Shown here piece by piece: positions 24,990 through 34,237 of a DNA stretch of 64,000 nucleotides. Under the pieces are notes generated by a model, which was not told the DNA's origin, did no database searches, and worked only from the letters and a program-made list of their open reading frames with translations. Origin of the DNA: Paenibacillus sp. S150 (GTDB taxonomy: Bacteria; Bacillota; Bacilli; Paenibacillales; Paenibacillaceae); the NCBI RefSeq assembly GCF_019352175.1, contig NZ_JACBYI010000020.1, positions 1 to 64,000 of the forward strand, read 5' to 3'. Numbering within the stretch: the stretch's first letter is position 1; the number at the start of each line of letters is the position of its first letter. Both the position numbers and the translations under genes were made by a program.

Positions 24990-26477
24990 ATGAGTTTAGT
25001 CGTTCAAACCATGGCTGCCGGCAACACAGCGGCATCCGGCGGAGCAGCGACAGCTGCCAATGCGGCAACGGCTGCCGCCAGCGGGAAGGCAACGCTCCTG
25101 CCGTTTGCACAGACCCTTGTTCAGAGCATGGAAGGAGCTGCAGGAGCTGCAGCCAAGGGGACGGAGACACCCATTCCGGGGAATCTGGCTGCGCTGCTGC
25201 AAGGACTGATGAATGCCGTACAGGCAGCTGGAGAGGAGACCGAAGGTGCAGGCGGCTCCCGGAATACCGGGCAGGTGCAGGAGCTTACGGAGGATCTTGC
25301 AAGGCTGGATGAAAGCATAAGCAGCGATCCTGTCCTGCTGGCTGCGCTGCAAGGCTGGCTTGTCCAGGTTTCGGCTCTATTGCCGGGAAGCAGTCCTTCA
25401 GACGGCACGGTTGAAGCAGAAGCTGGAACCAACACCGCTGCGCTTTCTCCCCTGGCCCGGAATCCGGAGACACTCCGGTTTGCTGTCCAGGATGAGCTTA
25501 ACAGCCTTGTGAATATGATTCAGCAGGCGGCGGCTGGCGGGGATGAGCAAGCAGCTTCGCAAGGCGTCCGGCTTTTGAATAATTTCACGGCTATACTGGC
25601 AGAAACAGCTGTTCCGGAGAGCAGGGCAAAAGGGAAAACAACCGTAAGCACAGAGGCGCCGGCTGTGTCATTGGCAGCACCGGCTGGCACTGAGACAAAT
25701 AGCGGGTCCAAGGTGAAGACGCCGGCCCAGCCGGACATTCGTTTGGGCATATCCTCTGCCGTCAAGCCTGAAACTGCAGCTGCAAAGGTAATACCTGCAG
25801 ATGATGCCGGTTCAGAAGCGGTCAGCACTCCGCCAGCCAGGGCTGCCGGAAAAGCGGAAACGCCCGCGTCTTCAGCTACAGCCGAGCCCTTAACTGAAGC
25901 AACGGCAGGAAATGAAGAGCATGAAGTTGTAACTGCAGGCCAATTGTCGCTGCGTGGAGGCATCACAGCTCCTTTGAAGGCAGAAGCGGCTCCGGTTCCG
26001 GTGCCTCAGTTCGCCCAGGAGATGGAATCTTTTATTACAGGCAAACTGGATATTGTCAAAAAAGGCGGAGTGGCTGAAGCTACAATCACTCTATTCCCGG
26101 AGAACCTGGGACAGGTTGATGTTAAAATCACAATGCAAAACGGTCATTTGGTAGCCTCGTTCTTAACGGAGCATGCAGCAGCGAAGGATATGCTGGAGCA
26201 GCAGATGAGCCAGCTGAGATCTGCTCTGCAGTCTCATGGGCTCCAGGTTGAGAAATTGGAAGTCACACAGAACAATACACCGCTGCAGGCGCAATATAAC
26301 GGACAGCAGGGCCGCGGGTCCGGAGGACAGCAGCAGGAGAGACGCTCCAAGGAACGCAGCGAGGATATCGGTGACGCTGTGCTTGCCGCAGAGCTGAATG
26401 GAGAATGGAAAGAATGGGTGGCAGGCGCCCAAGCGGACCACCGCGAACAAGGCGGAAGCTTTTCTGCCAAAGCATAG
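24990..26477 (+). CDS. fliK: Flagellar hook-length control protein FliK
   Basis: A 495-residue exported molecular ruler. The first 330 residues are Ala/Thr/Gly-rich and low complexity. The C-terminal Flg_hook domain at about 345-430 (ATITLFPENLGQVDVKITMQNGHLVASFLTEH, LRSALQSHGLQVEKLEV) contacts FlhB to switch export from hook to filament substrates. The ATG at 24990 follows GGGAGGTG; an upstream GTG at 24981 overlaps that ribosome site. Confidence 0.93.
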   Translation: MSLVVQTMAAGNTAASGGAATAANAATAAASGKATLLPFAQTLVQSMEGAAGAAAKGTETPIPGNLAALLQGLMNAVQAAGEETEGAGGSRNTGQVQELTEDLARLDESISSDPVLLAALQGWLVQVSALLPGSSPSDGTVEAEAGTNTAALSPLARNPETLRFAVQDELNSLVNMIQQAAAGGDEQAASQGVRLLNNFTAILAETAVPESRAKGKTTVSTEAPAVSLAAPAGTETNSGSKVKTPAQPDIRLGISSAVKPETAAAKVIPADDAGSEAVSTPPARAAGKAETPASSATAEPLTEATAGNEEHEVVTAGQLSLRGGITAPLKAEAAPVPVPQFAQEMESFITGKLDIVKKGGVAEATITLFPENLGQVDVKITMQNGHLVASFLTEHAAAKDMLEQQMSQLRSALQSHGLQVEKLEVTQNNTPLQAQYNGQQGRGSGGQQQERRSKERSEDIGDAVLAAELNGEWKEWVAGAQADHREQGGSFSAKA

Positions 26478-26504
26478 ATTGATGAAAAGCGAGGTGAAAT
26501 CAAA

Positions 26505-26984
26505 ATGGCAACAACTCCTGTTTCCAGTTCAGAGCAATGGAATTATTCGGTTGCGGACAGCAGCAAAAAAACAACAGGCGATTCAACGCTGGGCAAGGAC
26601 CAGTTTCTGAAGATACTGATCACCCAGCTGCAGAATCAGGACCCGATGCAGCCAATGGAGGATAAGGAATTTATCGCCCAAATGGCCCAGTTCACATCGG
26701 TAGAGCAGCTGATGAATATTTCGTCGCAGCTGACAGCGCTGAATCAGTCCCTTGGCTCGGTCTCCGGCTTGATCGGCAAGGACGTTACGTGGACAGATGC
26801 TGTAACTTTGCAGTCCAAATCAGGCAATGTGGATTCTATCGTCGTCAGTAACGGTATCCAATATGCCGTTGTGGGCGAAGAACGAATCGCTTTAACCGAT
26901 ATTACACAAATTCAGAATGCTGCCCCACAAGCCGATAATGCGAATGATGCTGCAGACTCTGAGGATGGCGGGGCGGCGTCATGA
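26505..26984 (+). CDS. flgD: Flagellar hook-capping protein FlgD
   Basis: A 159-residue scaffold for hook assembly. LGKDQFLKILITQLQNQDPMQPMEDKEFIAQMAQFTSVEQL at residues about 26-65 is the defining N-terminal motif. The C-terminal Ig-like part found in longer FlgD is missing, as is usual for Bacillales. It follows fliK directly. Confidence 0.96.
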   Translation: MATTPVSSSEQWNYSVADSSKKTTGDSTLGKDQFLKILITQLQNQDPMQPMEDKEFIAQMAQFTSVEQLMNISSQLTALNQSLGSVSGLIGKDVTWTDAVTLQSKSGNVDSIVVSNGIQYAVVGEERIALTDITQIQNAAPQADNANDAADSEDGGAAS

Positions 26985-27364
26985 GTGACAGGCTCACGAT
27001 AGGCCAGCTGTATCCCGCAAATGTGCATCCGGCTGCATTGCAGCGGCCCCAGGCTTCCAAGAATTCTGTAAGTACAGAAGCCTCGTTCGAAAGCATGCTG
27101 CAGAAGAATATGCTGAAGTTCAGCAACCATGCGGCTAAGCGCCTGGAACAAAGAGGCATAGAGCTTGGCAGCAGCCAGCTGGACCAGATCTCATCCGCTG
27201 TGGACAAGGCAGCGGCCAAGGGAAGCAAGGAATCGCTGATATTAATGAAAGACATGGCTCTAATTGTCAGTGTGCCCAATCGGACCGTGGTAACTGCCAT
27301 GGATGGCAGTTCAATGAAGGATAATGTATTTACGCAAATTGACAGTGCAGTAATCATCTCTTAA
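26981..27364 (+). CDS. Flagellar operon protein, TIGR02530 family
   Basis: A 127-residue protein whose ATG overlaps the flgD stop by 4 nt. The region HAAKRLEQRGIELGSSQLDQISSAVDKAAAKG, then ALIVSVPNRTVVTAMD and FTQIDSAVII, fits the TIGR02530 flagellar operon family found between flgD and flgE in Firmicutes. Its role is not established; position suggests hook assembly. Confidence 0.88.
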   Translation: MSDRLTIGQLYPANVHPAALQRPQASKNSVSTEASFESMLQKNMLKFSNHAAKRLEQRGIELGSSQLDQISSAVDKAAAKGSKESLILMKDMALIVSVPNRTVVTAMDGSSMKDNVFTQIDSAVIIS

Positions 27365-27365
27365 C

Positions 27366-27419
27366 CCGGCCGGTCCTAACTGGAGAGCCGGAAGTGGCTG
27401 CCGACCGACTGACGCAGCC
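27366..27419 (+). promoter_or_regulatory. Two adjacent hairpins in the gap before flgE
   Basis: CCGGC (27366-27370) pairs with GCCGG (27387-27391), and GGCTGC (27396-27401) pairs with GCAGCC (27414-27419). Neither is followed by a T-tract. They occupy most of a 123-bp gap, wide for this operon, and might act in mRNA processing or stability. Confidence 0.35.
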
Positions 27420-27487
27420 AGCGCTCGAATTCACAATCCACATCATTTCAGAGTCCAAGTACTCTATATCCGGGAGGAAGACAAACA

Positions 27488-28306
27488 ATGCTAAGATCAA
27501 TGTACTCAGGTGTTTCAGGAATGCGCGGTTTCCAGACGAAACTGGACGTTATCGGCAACAACATTGCAAACGTAAATACAATCGGCTTCAAATCCGGGCG
27601 GGTAATGTTCAAGGATATCATGAGCCAGACCGTCTCCGGTGTTACAGCACCTGTTGATGGAGGGCAAGGCGGGGTGAATGCCAAACAGATTGGACTGGGT
27701 GTGAGCATAGGTTCCATCGACACCCTGCATTTGGCCGGCAGTGCCATGACAACCAACAATCCGACAGACTTGCGCATTGACGGCGACGGATTTTTCCTGG
27801 TCAGGCTCTCTGATGATCAGGAAACCCCCTTCCTGACCCGCGCAGGTGATTTTCATGTGGACTCCAGCCGCAATCTGCTGACCTCTGACGGACTGCATGT
27901 GCTTGATTCCGATGGTGAAGCCATTCAGCTGGGCGAAGACGTTACAGCCTTCACTATTAGTTCTGATGGTACAATCATGCAGACAATGGCGGACGGTACT
28001 ACAGAAGCAGGGGTTCAGATTGGTGTAACCAAAGTGAGCAATCCGGAGGGGCTTGAGAAAATCGGCGGCAATCTGTACCGTATGACAATGAATGCCAACG
28101 CGGACGGTGAGCTTGTTATCACTACAGCCAATGATGCCGAACTTGGGACAGGCTCCATTGTCGCCGGCCAGCTTGAAATGTCCAATGTGGATCTTACCGG
28201 CGAATTTACAGAAATGATTGTCTCCCAGCGCGGGTTTCAGGCGAACTCCCGTATAATTACGACTTCTGATGAAATCCTGCAGGAAGTTGTTAACCTCAAG
28301 CGTTAA
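27488..28306 (+). CDS. flgE: Flagellar hook protein FlgE (FlgE/F/G family)
   Basis: A 272-residue protein. MLRSMYSGVSGMRGFQTKLDVIGNNIANVNTIGFKSGR is the rod/hook N-terminal signature. FLTRAGDFHVDSSRNLLTSDGLHVL follows, and NVDLTGEFTEMIVSQRGFQANSRIITTSDEILQEVVNLKR is the C-terminal helix. The short length matches the B. subtilis hook protein at this position. Automated tools may label it FlgG, but hook is favoured by its place after flgD. CGGGAGG is 9 nt before the ATG. Confidence 0.9.
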   Translation: MLRSMYSGVSGMRGFQTKLDVIGNNIANVNTIGFKSGRVMFKDIMSQTVSGVTAPVDGGQGGVNAKQIGLGVSIGSIDTLHLAGSAMTTNNPTDLRIDGDGFFLVRLSDDQETPFLTRAGDFHVDSSRNLLTSDGLHVLDSDGEAIQLGEDVTAFTISSDGTIMQTMADGTTEAGVQIGVTKVSNPEGLEKIGGNLYRMTMNANADGELVITTANDAELGTGSIVAGQLEMSNVDLTGEFTEMIVSQRGFQANSRIITTSDEILQEVVNLKR

Positions 28307-28334
28307 TGCTTGTACCATAATCATAAACGTGCTG

Positions 28335-28410
28335 TATAATAATAACGTTTCTCTTGTCAGCAGATCCGTTATTGTGAAGTCAGGGGGGGAAACTCCTCCC
28401 CCTATTTTTT
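28335..28410 (+). terminator. Intra-operon terminator with upstream TATAAT
   Basis: AGGGGG plus two more pairs (28382-28389) pair with the CCTCCCCCT arm (28396-28403), followed by TTTTTT (28405-28410). A perfect TATAAT (28335-28340) lies 42 bp before; the -35 is poor (TTGTAC at a 19-bp spacing). The arrangement could terminate or attenuate the operon between hook and switch genes. Confidence 0.65.
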
Positions 28411-28425
28411 GTTAGGAGGCCTGTT

Positions 28426-28650
28426 ATGATTTCGGTAACCAGATTGAACGGAACACCCATGTTTTTGAATGCTTTATTGGTAGAAATGGTTGAAGAAAGC
28501 CCGGATACGTACATTACGCTCGTAACCGGAAAAAGACTGATCGTGCTGGAGAAAGCCGATGAAGTCATAACTAAGATCCGTGATTATAACAGGGACATTG
28601 GCACATATGCTGCCACCATTAAAGTCCAGTCAATGGAGGAGCTTTCATGA
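28426..28650 (+). CDS. flbD: FlbD/SwrD family flagellar protein
   Basis: A 74-residue protein: MISVTRLNGTPMFLNALLVEMVEESPDTYITLVTGKRLIVLEKADEV-type sequence is diagnostic of the FlbD family. In B. subtilis the homologue SwrD increases flagellar motor power for swarming. GTTAGGAGG precedes the ATG. The C-terminal stop overlaps fliL. Confidence 0.9.
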   Translation: MISVTRLNGTPMFLNALLVEMVEESPDTYITLVTGKRLIVLEKADEVITKIRDYNRDIGTYAATIKVQSMEELS

Positions 28651-29114
28651 AAAAGATGCTGCCGTGGCTCATTACGATTTTATTAGCAATTACACTTATC
28701 GTAGTAGCTGCATTTTTACTAATGGATAAGATCTTTCCGAACGATACGAATGATGTGAATACGGCAGTCCAGAATGTGGAGACCAAAAGGCTCAGTGCGG
28801 ATCAAATCGTCGAGCTGACGGCCGAAATCACTGACATCAAAACTAATCTTGCCGATCCCGATTATATCCTTTCAGTAGATATCGCTTTCCAGTTGGATAC
28901 AGCGAAGTCCAAGGAAGAATTCGAAAAGATAAAAGCTATTAAGATTACGCCGCTTATTATCAAGGCGATTGCCGATGCCAAGCCTGAGGAACTGAACGGG
29001 GCGAGCGGCAAAGATCAATTCAGCAGCAAGCTCGTGAATATTATTAATAAGAATTTGACCGAAGGCACTATAACCCAGATCGAATTCACTAAATTCATTT
29101 TGGCTTCCATTTAG
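28647..29114 (+). CDS. fliL: Flagellar basal-body-associated protein FliL
   Basis: A 155-residue single-pass membrane protein (helix at about 5-26) with a periplasm-facing SPFH-like domain ending FTKFILASI. FliL surrounds the stator and supports torque. The ATG overlaps the flbD stop (ATGA). Confidence 0.9.
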   Translation: MKKMLPWLITILLAITLIVVAAFLLMDKIFPNDTNDVNTAVQNVETKRLSADQIVELTAEITDIKTNLADPDYILSVDIAFQLDTAKSKEEFEKIKAIKITPLIIKAIADAKPEELNGASGKDQFSSKLVNIINKNLTEGTITQIEFTKFILASI

Positions 29115-29153
29115 CTGCTGGAGGGTTAATTCTTTGATAGGGGGGTGATTGAA

Positions 29154-30152
29154 TTGGTTGATGTACTATCACAAAACGAAATTGACGCTCTGCTTGCCGC
29201 GCTTTCATCCGGTGAAATGGATGCCGACGAACTAAAAAAAGAGGAAACCCAGAAGAAAATACGCTCTTATGATTTCAAACGGGCCGTGCGTTTCTCAAAG
29301 GACCATATCCGGAGCCTTACACGGATTCATGATAACTTTGCCCGCTATCTTACGACGTACTTTTCGGCCCAATTGCGCACCTTCGTGCAGATCAATGTCG
29401 TTCAAGTAGAGCAGCTCCCTTATGATGAGTTTATCCGCTCCATTCCAAAAATGACGATCTTGAATATTTTCGAAGCTGAACCGCTTGAAGGCCGCATGGT
29501 CATGGAAGTGCATCCGAATATCGCCTTTGCCATGCTGGACAGACTGCTGGGCGGCTTTGGGACGGCGCCTTCCAAGATTAATGCACTGACTGAAATTGAA
29601 ACCACAATAATGGAAAGAATTTTCAGCAGATGCTTTGAAAGCCTGCAGGAGGCCTGGAAGACGGTGCTGGATATCAATCCCCGCATGGAGGCTTTGGAGA
29701 CAAATCCTCAGTTCATGCAAATCGTATCGCCCAACGAGACCATTGCACTAATTTCCTTAAGCACCAAAATCGGCGATACGACAGGAATGATCAATCTGTG
29801 CATACCTCACGTTGTTCTGGAGCCGATTATGTCCAGGCTGTCCGTGCACCAATGGTTTGTCTCCGAAAAGAAGGTGCGGGATGAGGTTGAGCTTGAGGCA
29901 ATCCGGGCCAGAGTTCACCGGGCGCAGCTGCCGATTGTAGCAGAACTGGGCGAATCGAGTCTATCCATTGCTGAATTTCTCGGGCTTAACGTCGGCGACG
30001 TTATTTCTCTCAACAAGACCGTGGATTCCGGACTGTCGATCAAGGTGGGGGACAAGCTGAAATTCATCGGAAGTCCCGGGATGATCAAAGAGCGTGTTGC
30101 TGTGCAAATAGACGAGATAGTCAGCGAAGGAGTTGAAGATTTTGACGAGTAA
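29154..30152 (+). CDS. fliM: Flagellar motor switch protein FliM
   Basis: A 332-residue C-ring protein. The N-terminal LSQNEIDALLAALSSG peptide binds CheY-P. The middle CheC-like domain contains DNFARYLTTYFSAQLRTFVQINV, and the C-terminal SpoA/FliN-like domain covers about 250-320. TTG at 29154 lies 6 nt after AGGGGGGTG; an upstream GTG (29145) is inside that ribosome site. Confidence 0.96.
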   Translation: MVDVLSQNEIDALLAALSSGEMDADELKKEETQKKIRSYDFKRAVRFSKDHIRSLTRIHDNFARYLTTYFSAQLRTFVQINVVQVEQLPYDEFIRSIPKMTILNIFEAEPLEGRMVMEVHPNIAFAMLDRLLGGFGTAPSKINALTEIETTIMERIFSRCFESLQEAWKTVLDINPRMEALETNPQFMQIVSPNETIALISLSTKIGDTTGMINLCIPHVVLEPIMSRLSVHQWFVSEKKVRDEVELEAIRARVHRAQLPIVAELGESSLSIAEFLGLNVGDVISLNKTVDSGLSIKVGDKLKFIGSPGMIKERVAVQIDEIVSEGVEDFDE

Positions 30153-31437
30153 AGACTACTTATCCCAAGAAGAAATTGATGCCCTTCTCAGACAGTCTGC
30201 GGAAGGCGGGCTTGCTCCTGCGGCCAAGACGGTGGACGATTACCTGACCCCCTTTGAGCAGGACGCACTGGGAGAAATCGGGAATATAACCTTCGGAAGC
30301 GCAGCTACTGCGCTGTCCACCTTGCTGGGCAAGAAGGTGGATATAACTACCCCTAAGGTATCTATCATCACACGCGGAGAGTTCGAAGAAGCTTTTCCGA
30401 AACCTCATGTTGCGGTACATGTACAATATGTGGATGGATTTCAGGGCATCAACTCACTGGTTATCAAAATCAGGGATGCACAGGTGATCGCTGATCTGAT
30501 GCTCGGCGGTGAAGGTGAGCCGAAGGATGAAGAGCTGAATGAGATACATATCAGCGCCGTCCAGGAAGCCATGAACCAAATGATGGGGTCCTCGGCCACG
30601 TCCATGTCCACTATTTTCAACCGCTTCGTGAATATTTCGCCCCCGGGCATCGATATTCTGAATATGTCGAGCGGGGAGGGGGTAGGCAGTCTCCCGGATG
30701 ATGAAACACTGATTCAAATTTCCTTCCGGCTCAAAATCGGGGATTTGATTGATTCCACGATTATGCAGCTGCTGCCGGTGCAATTCGCCAAAGATATGGT
30801 GACCATGCTGCTCGGCGATGTCAGCCAGCCGGATCAGGAAGCGGCCGCAGCGGCGATGGAGGCTCCGTCTAAGCCGGCGGCAGCACAGGAACCGCCTGCA
30901 GCGCCTCCTGTGCAGCAGACACCTCCAGCACAGCCTGGAGCTGCGCCGCCGCCATATCCGCCGCAGGGAATGCCACCTTATCCGGGAATGCCGGAAGGCG
31001 GGTATTATTATCCTCCCGCTGGAATGCCGGCTTATGGAATGCCGCCCTATGGTATGCCGCCGCAAGGAATGCCGTATCAGCAGGCTCCACCGCAGAATCC
31101 TGCCACAGGCCGCAATGTAAATGTGCAGCCGGTGCAATTTGCCAACCTCAGCTCAGGCGCCTTTGGCAATATCGACGAAAATAATTTGAATTTATTGATG
31201 GACATACCACTGAGAGTGACCGTAGAATTAGGAAGGACCCAGAAGCAGATCAAAGATATTCTGGAGATGTCGCAAGGCTCAATCATCGAGCTGGACAAGC
31301 TGGCCGGTGAGCCCGTAGATATTCTGGTTAACAACAAGCTTATTGCCAAAGGGGAAGTCGTGGTTATCGACGAAAACTTCGGAGTTCGCGTTACGGATAT
31401 CGTCAGCCAGTGGGACCGAATTCAAAAATTACAATAA
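30142..31437 (+). CDS. fliY: Flagellar motor switch phosphatase FliY
   Basis: A 431-residue C-ring protein that also dephosphorylates CheY-P. The N-terminal LSQEEIDALLRQ peptide resembles the FliM CheY-binding peptide. The CheC-type phosphatase domain (about 37-230) has two active helices, DALGEIGNITFGSAATAL and ISAVQEAMNQMMGSSATS, with the conserved E and N. The FliN/SpoA domain is at about 347-427. Between them is an unusual Pro/Gly/Tyr/Met-rich linker (about 233-330) with repeated GMPPYGMPPQGMP-type units. TTG at 30142 is 9 nt after AAGGAG and overlaps fliM. Confidence 0.95.
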   Translation: MTSKDYLSQEEIDALLRQSAEGGLAPAAKTVDDYLTPFEQDALGEIGNITFGSAATALSTLLGKKVDITTPKVSIITRGEFEEAFPKPHVAVHVQYVDGFQGINSLVIKIRDAQVIADLMLGGEGEPKDEELNEIHISAVQEAMNQMMGSSATSMSTIFNRFVNISPPGIDILNMSSGEGVGSLPDDETLIQISFRLKIGDLIDSTIMQLLPVQFAKDMVTMLLGDVSQPDQEAAAAAMEAPSKPAAAQEPPAAPPVQQTPPAQPGAAPPPYPPQGMPPYPGMPEGGYYYPPAGMPAYGMPPYGMPPQGMPYQQAPPQNPATGRNVNVQPVQFANLSSGAFGNIDENNLNLLMDIPLRVTVELGRTQKQIKDILEMSQGSIIELDKLAGEPVDILVNNKLIAKGEVVVIDENFGVRVTDIVSQWDRIQKLQ

Positions 31438-31464
31438 TGCATACTTAGGGAGGATTTTGTAAAA

Positions 31465-31830
31465 ATGGCTAACCGAATTCTAATCGTGGACGATGCAGCA
31501 TTTATGAGAATGATGATCCGGGATATTTTGTCTAAAAACGGATTTGAGGTAGTGGGCGAAGCCCAGGACGGTTCCCAGGCTATTGAGAAGTTTAAGGAAC
31601 TGCGTCCCGATTTGATCACGATGGATATCACCATGCCTGAGATGGATGGAATTGCAGCGCTGAAAGAAATCAAAAAAGTAGATGCCAATGCCAAAGTCAT
31701 CATGTGTTCTGCCATGGGTCAGCAGGCTATGGTTATTGACGCAATCCAAGCGGGTGCCAAGGACTTTATCGTGAAGCCTTTCCAGGCAGACCGTGTTATT
31801 GAAGCCATTAACAAAACGCTGGGCGTATAA
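31465..31830 (+). CDS. cheY: Chemotaxis response regulator CheY
   Basis: A 121-residue single receiver domain. The acidic pair DD is near residue 9, the phospho-acceptor lies in LITMDITMPEMDG (Asp near 54), the switch Thr/Ser in MCSAMGQ, and Lys in FIVKPF near 104. CheA phosphorylates it; it binds FliM and FliY. GGGAGG precedes the ATG. Confidence 0.96.
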   Translation: MANRILIVDDAAFMRMMIRDILSKNGFEVVGEAQDGSQAIEKFKELRPDLITMDITMPEMDGIAALKEIKKVDANAKVIMCSAMGQQAMVIDAIQAGAKDFIVKPFQADRVIEAINKTLGV

Positions 31831-31839
31831 CAAGAACTT

Positions 31840-32367
31840 ATGCCAGTCAGCGTAGAACCGCTAGGAACAGGTAACACCCTGCTGAATTTGTTTAACGTTA
31901 TTCTTGTCCTTGCGGTAATTGTCGTGCTCATAGTGCTGCTCATCCGTTTTCTGGGACGCCGCAATCAAACCTTGATGAGCGGGCGTTCCATCCGTACACT
32001 TGGCGCTTTGGGCCTCGGGCCGAACAAGTCAATACAGATCATTGAACTCGGAGGCAGCCTCTATCTGATCGGGGTCGGTGAGAATATATCCATGATGGAC
32101 AAAATCACCGATCCGGCTGAGGTAGCGTTGATTATTTCCGCATTTGAGGATCAATCATCAGGACAGAATAATTTTCTTGCGCCGCTTGTCGCCAAGATTA
32201 GAGCCAAATTCCGCGGAGAGGTGCCATCACAGGAAATTGAACTTAACGAAACATCTTCTTTTTATGAGACGCTGCAATCCAAGCTTGCGCTCGCACCAGA
32301 GCGTAAGGAGAAGATGGAGGAGCTGCTCCGGGATGATGTGCTTAAGGATGAGTCGAGGGATTTATGA
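31840..32367 (+). CDS. fliO: Flagellar biosynthetic protein FliO/FliZ
   Basis: A 175-residue protein with one membrane helix (about 14-38, LFNVILVLAVIVVLIVLLI) and a cytoplasmic domain RSIRTLGALGLGPNKSIQIIELGGSLYLIGVGENI typical of FliO. It assists FliP assembly. No clear ribosome site precedes the ATG; it starts 9 nt after cheY and is probably translationally coupled. Confidence 0.9.
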   Translation: MPVSVEPLGTGNTLLNLFNVILVLAVIVVLIVLLIRFLGRRNQTLMSGRSIRTLGALGLGPNKSIQIIELGGSLYLIGVGENISMMDKITDPAEVALIISAFEDQSSGQNNFLAPLVAKIRAKFRGEVPSQEIELNETSSFYETLQSKLALAPERKEKMEELLRDDVLKDESRDL

Positions 32368-33128
32368 AAAATAAGCTGCTTCTTTCATTTCTGCTGCTCG
32401 CCCTGTTCAGCGCCATGCTGATGCATTCTGTACATGCCGATCCTATCCCTAATATTGATATTCAGGTAGGAGGCAGCGACGGTTCGGGCAGCGGTACCAG
32501 TTCTATCTCAATTCTGCTTCTTGTAACGGTTCTGAGCGTGGCCCCGGCCTTTCTTGTGCTAATGACCAGCTTCACCCGGATTGTCATCGTCCTGGGCTTT
32601 GTCAGAACCTCGCTTGGAACGCAGTCCATGCCTCCGAATCAGGTGCTTGTAGGTCTGGCCTTGTTCCTGACGCTGTTTATTATGTCTCCTACACTGGCAA
32701 CGGTGAATGAGACGGCGCTGCAGCCGTACATGAAAGGAACGCTTACCCAGACCGAGGCTCTTAACAAGGCCGCAGATCCGATGAAGGAATTTATGTTCAA
32801 GCAGACGAGCACTAAGGATTTGCTGCTGTTTATGAACTATACCGGCAACAACGCTTCGGTTAAGCCTGCAACCTACAGCGATATTCCCTTAACGGTGATC
32901 GTGCCGGCTTTTGCCATCGGAGAGATGAAGAAGGCCTTCACCATGGGCTTCATGATTTTCATTCCATTTCTGATTATCGATATTGTGGTGGCAAGTACCC
33001 TGATGGCTATGGGGATGATGATGCTGCCTCCGGTAATGATTTCATTGCCTTTCAAAATAATGCTCTTTGTACTGGTAGACGGGTGGTACTTAGTCGTTAA
33101 ATCCTTGTTGTTAAGTTTTAACACCTGA
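32364..33128 (+). CDS. fliP: Flagellar export gate protein FliP
   Basis: A 254-residue protein with a cleavable signal peptide (about 1-26, ending VHA) and four membrane helices. MTSFTRIVIVLGFVRTSLGTQSMPPNQVLVGLALFLT is the family signature. Five copies form the gate with FliQ and FliR. The ATG overlaps the fliO stop. Confidence 0.97.
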   Translation: MKNKLLLSFLLLALFSAMLMHSVHADPIPNIDIQVGGSDGSGSGTSSISILLLVTVLSVAPAFLVLMTSFTRIVIVLGFVRTSLGTQSMPPNQVLVGLALFLTLFIMSPTLATVNETALQPYMKGTLTQTEALNKAADPMKEFMFKQTSTKDLLLFMNYTGNNASVKPATYSDIPLTVIVPAFAIGEMKKAFTMGFMIFIPFLIIDIVVASTLMAMGMMMLPPVMISLPFKIMLFVLVDGWYLVVKSLLLSFNT

Positions 33129-33150
33129 GATGCAAGAGGAGGCATAAGGG

Positions 33151-33420
33151 ATGAATACGGAATTCATTATCGGTCTGGCAGGCCAAGCCGTATATTTAGT
33201 GCTCGAAACAAGCGCTCCCATGCTGATTCTTGGTCTGGTGGTAGGACTGATTGTCAGTATATTCCAGGCTACAACGCAGATTCAGGAGCAGACCCTGGCC
33301 TTTATTCCGAAGATTGTTGCAGTCCTGCTTGCCTTGCTGTTGTTCGGACCGTGGATTATTACAAAGCTGGTAGATTTCACCTCACAAATTTTGGGCAATC
33401 TCAATATGTACATCGGTTGA
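33151..33420 (+). CDS. fliQ: Flagellar export gate protein FliQ
   Basis: An 89-residue protein with two membrane helices forming a hairpin. LVVGLIVSIFQATTQIQEQTLAFIPKI is the family signature. AGGAGG precedes the ATG. Confidence 0.97.
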   Translation: MNTEFIIGLAGQAVYLVLETSAPMLILGLVVGLIVSIFQATTQIQEQTLAFIPKIVAVLLALLLFGPWIITKLVDFTSQILGNLNMYIG

Positions 33421-33424
33421 TTGG

Positions 33425-34216
33425 ATGAATATGGAGACCCTGCTGCAAAGTTTTCCCGTCTTTTTGCTGATTTTTTGTCGAATTTCCGCCTTTTTTGTTG
33501 TGGTTCCGCTCTTTTCTACGAGAAGCATTCCGGCGACGTTCAAGATCGGGCTTTCCTTTTTTGTGGCAATGGTTGTTTTCAGCTCTGGAGGGACAGGAAT
33601 TACCGTTCCACAGGATCTGACCTATATTTTGCTGATTGTCCGTGAGGCGTTAATAGGCTTATTGCTTGGCTTTATCGCTTATCTGATGTTTATGGCCATC
33701 CAGACTGCCGGTTCCTTCATTGATATCCAAATCGGCTTCGGGATCGCCAACGTCATTGATCCTATGACCGGAACTTCCGCTCCTGTGATCGGGAACTTCA
33801 AGTACATGATTGCCGTGTTGCTGTTTCTGAGCATGAATGGACACCATTATTTATTGGATGCTATCGTATACAGCTATAAATGGGTTCCGATTGATAACGA
33901 TCTGTTGATCAAAATGATAGACGGAAGCCTGTCGGAGTTTCTGGTCCGTTCATTTGCCCAGTCATTCATGCTGGCTTTTCAAATGTCGGCCCCGCTGGTT
34001 ACCGCACTTTTTCTTACGGATGTCGGCCTGGCCTTTCTGGCAAGAACGGCTCCGCAATATAACGTGTTCGTCATTGGGGTTCCGCTCAAAATCATTGTAG
34101 GACTTATACTGCTTCTGCTGCTAATGCCGAGTCTGGCCGTACTGTTCCAGAATCTGTTCGACATTATGTTTGAGTCCATGCACAATCTGCTGGGCCTCAT
34201 GGGGAAGAGTCCTTAG
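33425..34216 (+). CDS. fliR: Flagellar export gate protein FliR
   Basis: A 263-residue multi-pass membrane protein completing the FliPQR gate. SAFFVVVPLFSTRSIPATFKIGLS and GFGIANVIDPMTGTSAPVIG are conserved. It starts 4 nt after fliQ; a second in-frame ATG at 33431 is an alternative. Confidence 0.96.
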   Translation: MNMETLLQSFPVFLLIFCRISAFFVVVPLFSTRSIPATFKIGLSFFVAMVVFSSGGTGITVPQDLTYILLIVREALIGLLLGFIAYLMFMAIQTAGSFIDIQIGFGIANVIDPMTGTSAPVIGNFKYMIAVLLFLSMNGHHYLLDAIVYSYKWVPIDNDLLIKMIDGSLSEFLVRSFAQSFMLAFQMSAPLVTALFLTDVGLAFLARTAPQYNVFVIGVPLKIIVGLILLLLLMPSLAVLFQNLFDIMFESMHNLLGLMGKSP

Positions 34217-34237
34217 GTGACTTAAGGAGAGAGAGTT

